Origin: Chitinophagia bacterium | Lineage (GTDB): Bacteria; Bacteroidota; Bacteroidia; Chitinophagales; Chitinophagaceae | Direction of reading: 5' to 3' | NCBI GenBank assembly: GCA_010021705.1 | Contig: RGMU01000112.1 | Location: 1-5,640, forward strand | Length of the DNA: 5,640 nucleotides | Shown: positions 5,535-5,640 of the stretch, in pieces | Position numbering within the stretch: position 1 is the stretch's first letter | How the letters are laid out: each line of letters opens with the position of its first letter | The notes under the pieces: generated by a model | The model's input: only the letters and a program-made list of their open reading frames with translations | Databases searched by the model: none | What the model was told of the DNA's origin: nothing | Program-made: the position numbers and the translations under genes

Positions 5535-5640
5535 ATGAGTACACCGGTCAATAGAACACCGCGTCTTGCGGCAGCAGCAACAGAGTTTAACGTAAGTAAA
5601 GATACTATTGTAAAGTATCTTAACGAAAAAGGCTTTGCCA
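5535..5640 (+). CDS. infB: Translation initiation factor IF-2, N-terminal fragment
   Basis: GTPase that brings initiator fMet-tRNA to the 30S subunit and promotes subunit joining. Only the first 35 codons are inside the window; the frame runs open through the right edge. The visible peptide begins MSTPVNRTPRLAAAATEF and continues with NVSKDTIVKYLNEKGFA, the classic IF2 N-terminal domain: RLA-x-A-A-x-EFNVS, then T-I-V-x-x-L, then KGF. ATG at 5535 is the natural start because this motif normally lies within the first 15 residues or so; an A-rich stretch, not a Shine-Dalgarno, precedes it. The order rimP-nusA-infB confirms the assignment. The GTP-binding G domain is outside the window. Confidence 0.93.
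   Translation, partial: MSTPVNRTPRLAAAATEFNVSKDTIVKYLNEKGFA

Overview
The window looks like a chromosomal segment from a member of the Bacteroidota (Bacteroidetes). The reasons are the promoter style (TTTG, about 20 nt, then TAnnTTTG), the lack of Shine-Dalgarno sequences before start codons (upstream regions are A/T-rich instead), the AT-rich codon use, and the flavour of the encoded RibF, RimP, NusA and IF2 proteins. I cannot name a genus. All supported genes are on the + strand.

Left part (2-2336): the 3' end of a polysaccharide-assembly cluster. It holds the C-terminal tail of a membrane protein resembling an O-antigen ligase/polymerase, a GT-B fold glycosyltransferase (GT4/TuaH-like) whose start overlaps that gene, and, 15 nt further on, a GT-A fold family 2 glycosyltransferase. 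Together they probably build and polymerise a surface or extracellular polysaccharide from nucleotide sugars and lipid-linked intermediates.

Middle (2337-3434): a 156-nt spacer with a possible promoter just before ribF, which encodes the bifunctional riboflavin kinase/FMN adenylyltransferase that makes FMN and FAD. No FMN riboswitch is visible.

Right part (3435-5640): the conserved transcription/translation operon rimP-nusA-infB (30S maturation factor, transcription elongation/termination factor, initiation factor IF2; infB is cut by the window end). A well-spaced Bacteroidota-type promoter lies before rimP. A perfect 9-bp hairpin follows in the leader RNA. Between nusA and infB is an unusually long 236-nt gap. 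It contains an odd palindrome, a 16-codon mini-ORF ending in the loop of an 11-bp hairpin, an 8-bp tandem repeat overlapping a TAnnTTTG box, and a weak A/T hairpin.

The genes themselves are ordinary families. I see no mobile element, CRISPR array, tRNA, rRNA or clearly novel gene system. The most interesting unexplained signals are the two structured non-coding stretches of the nusA operon.
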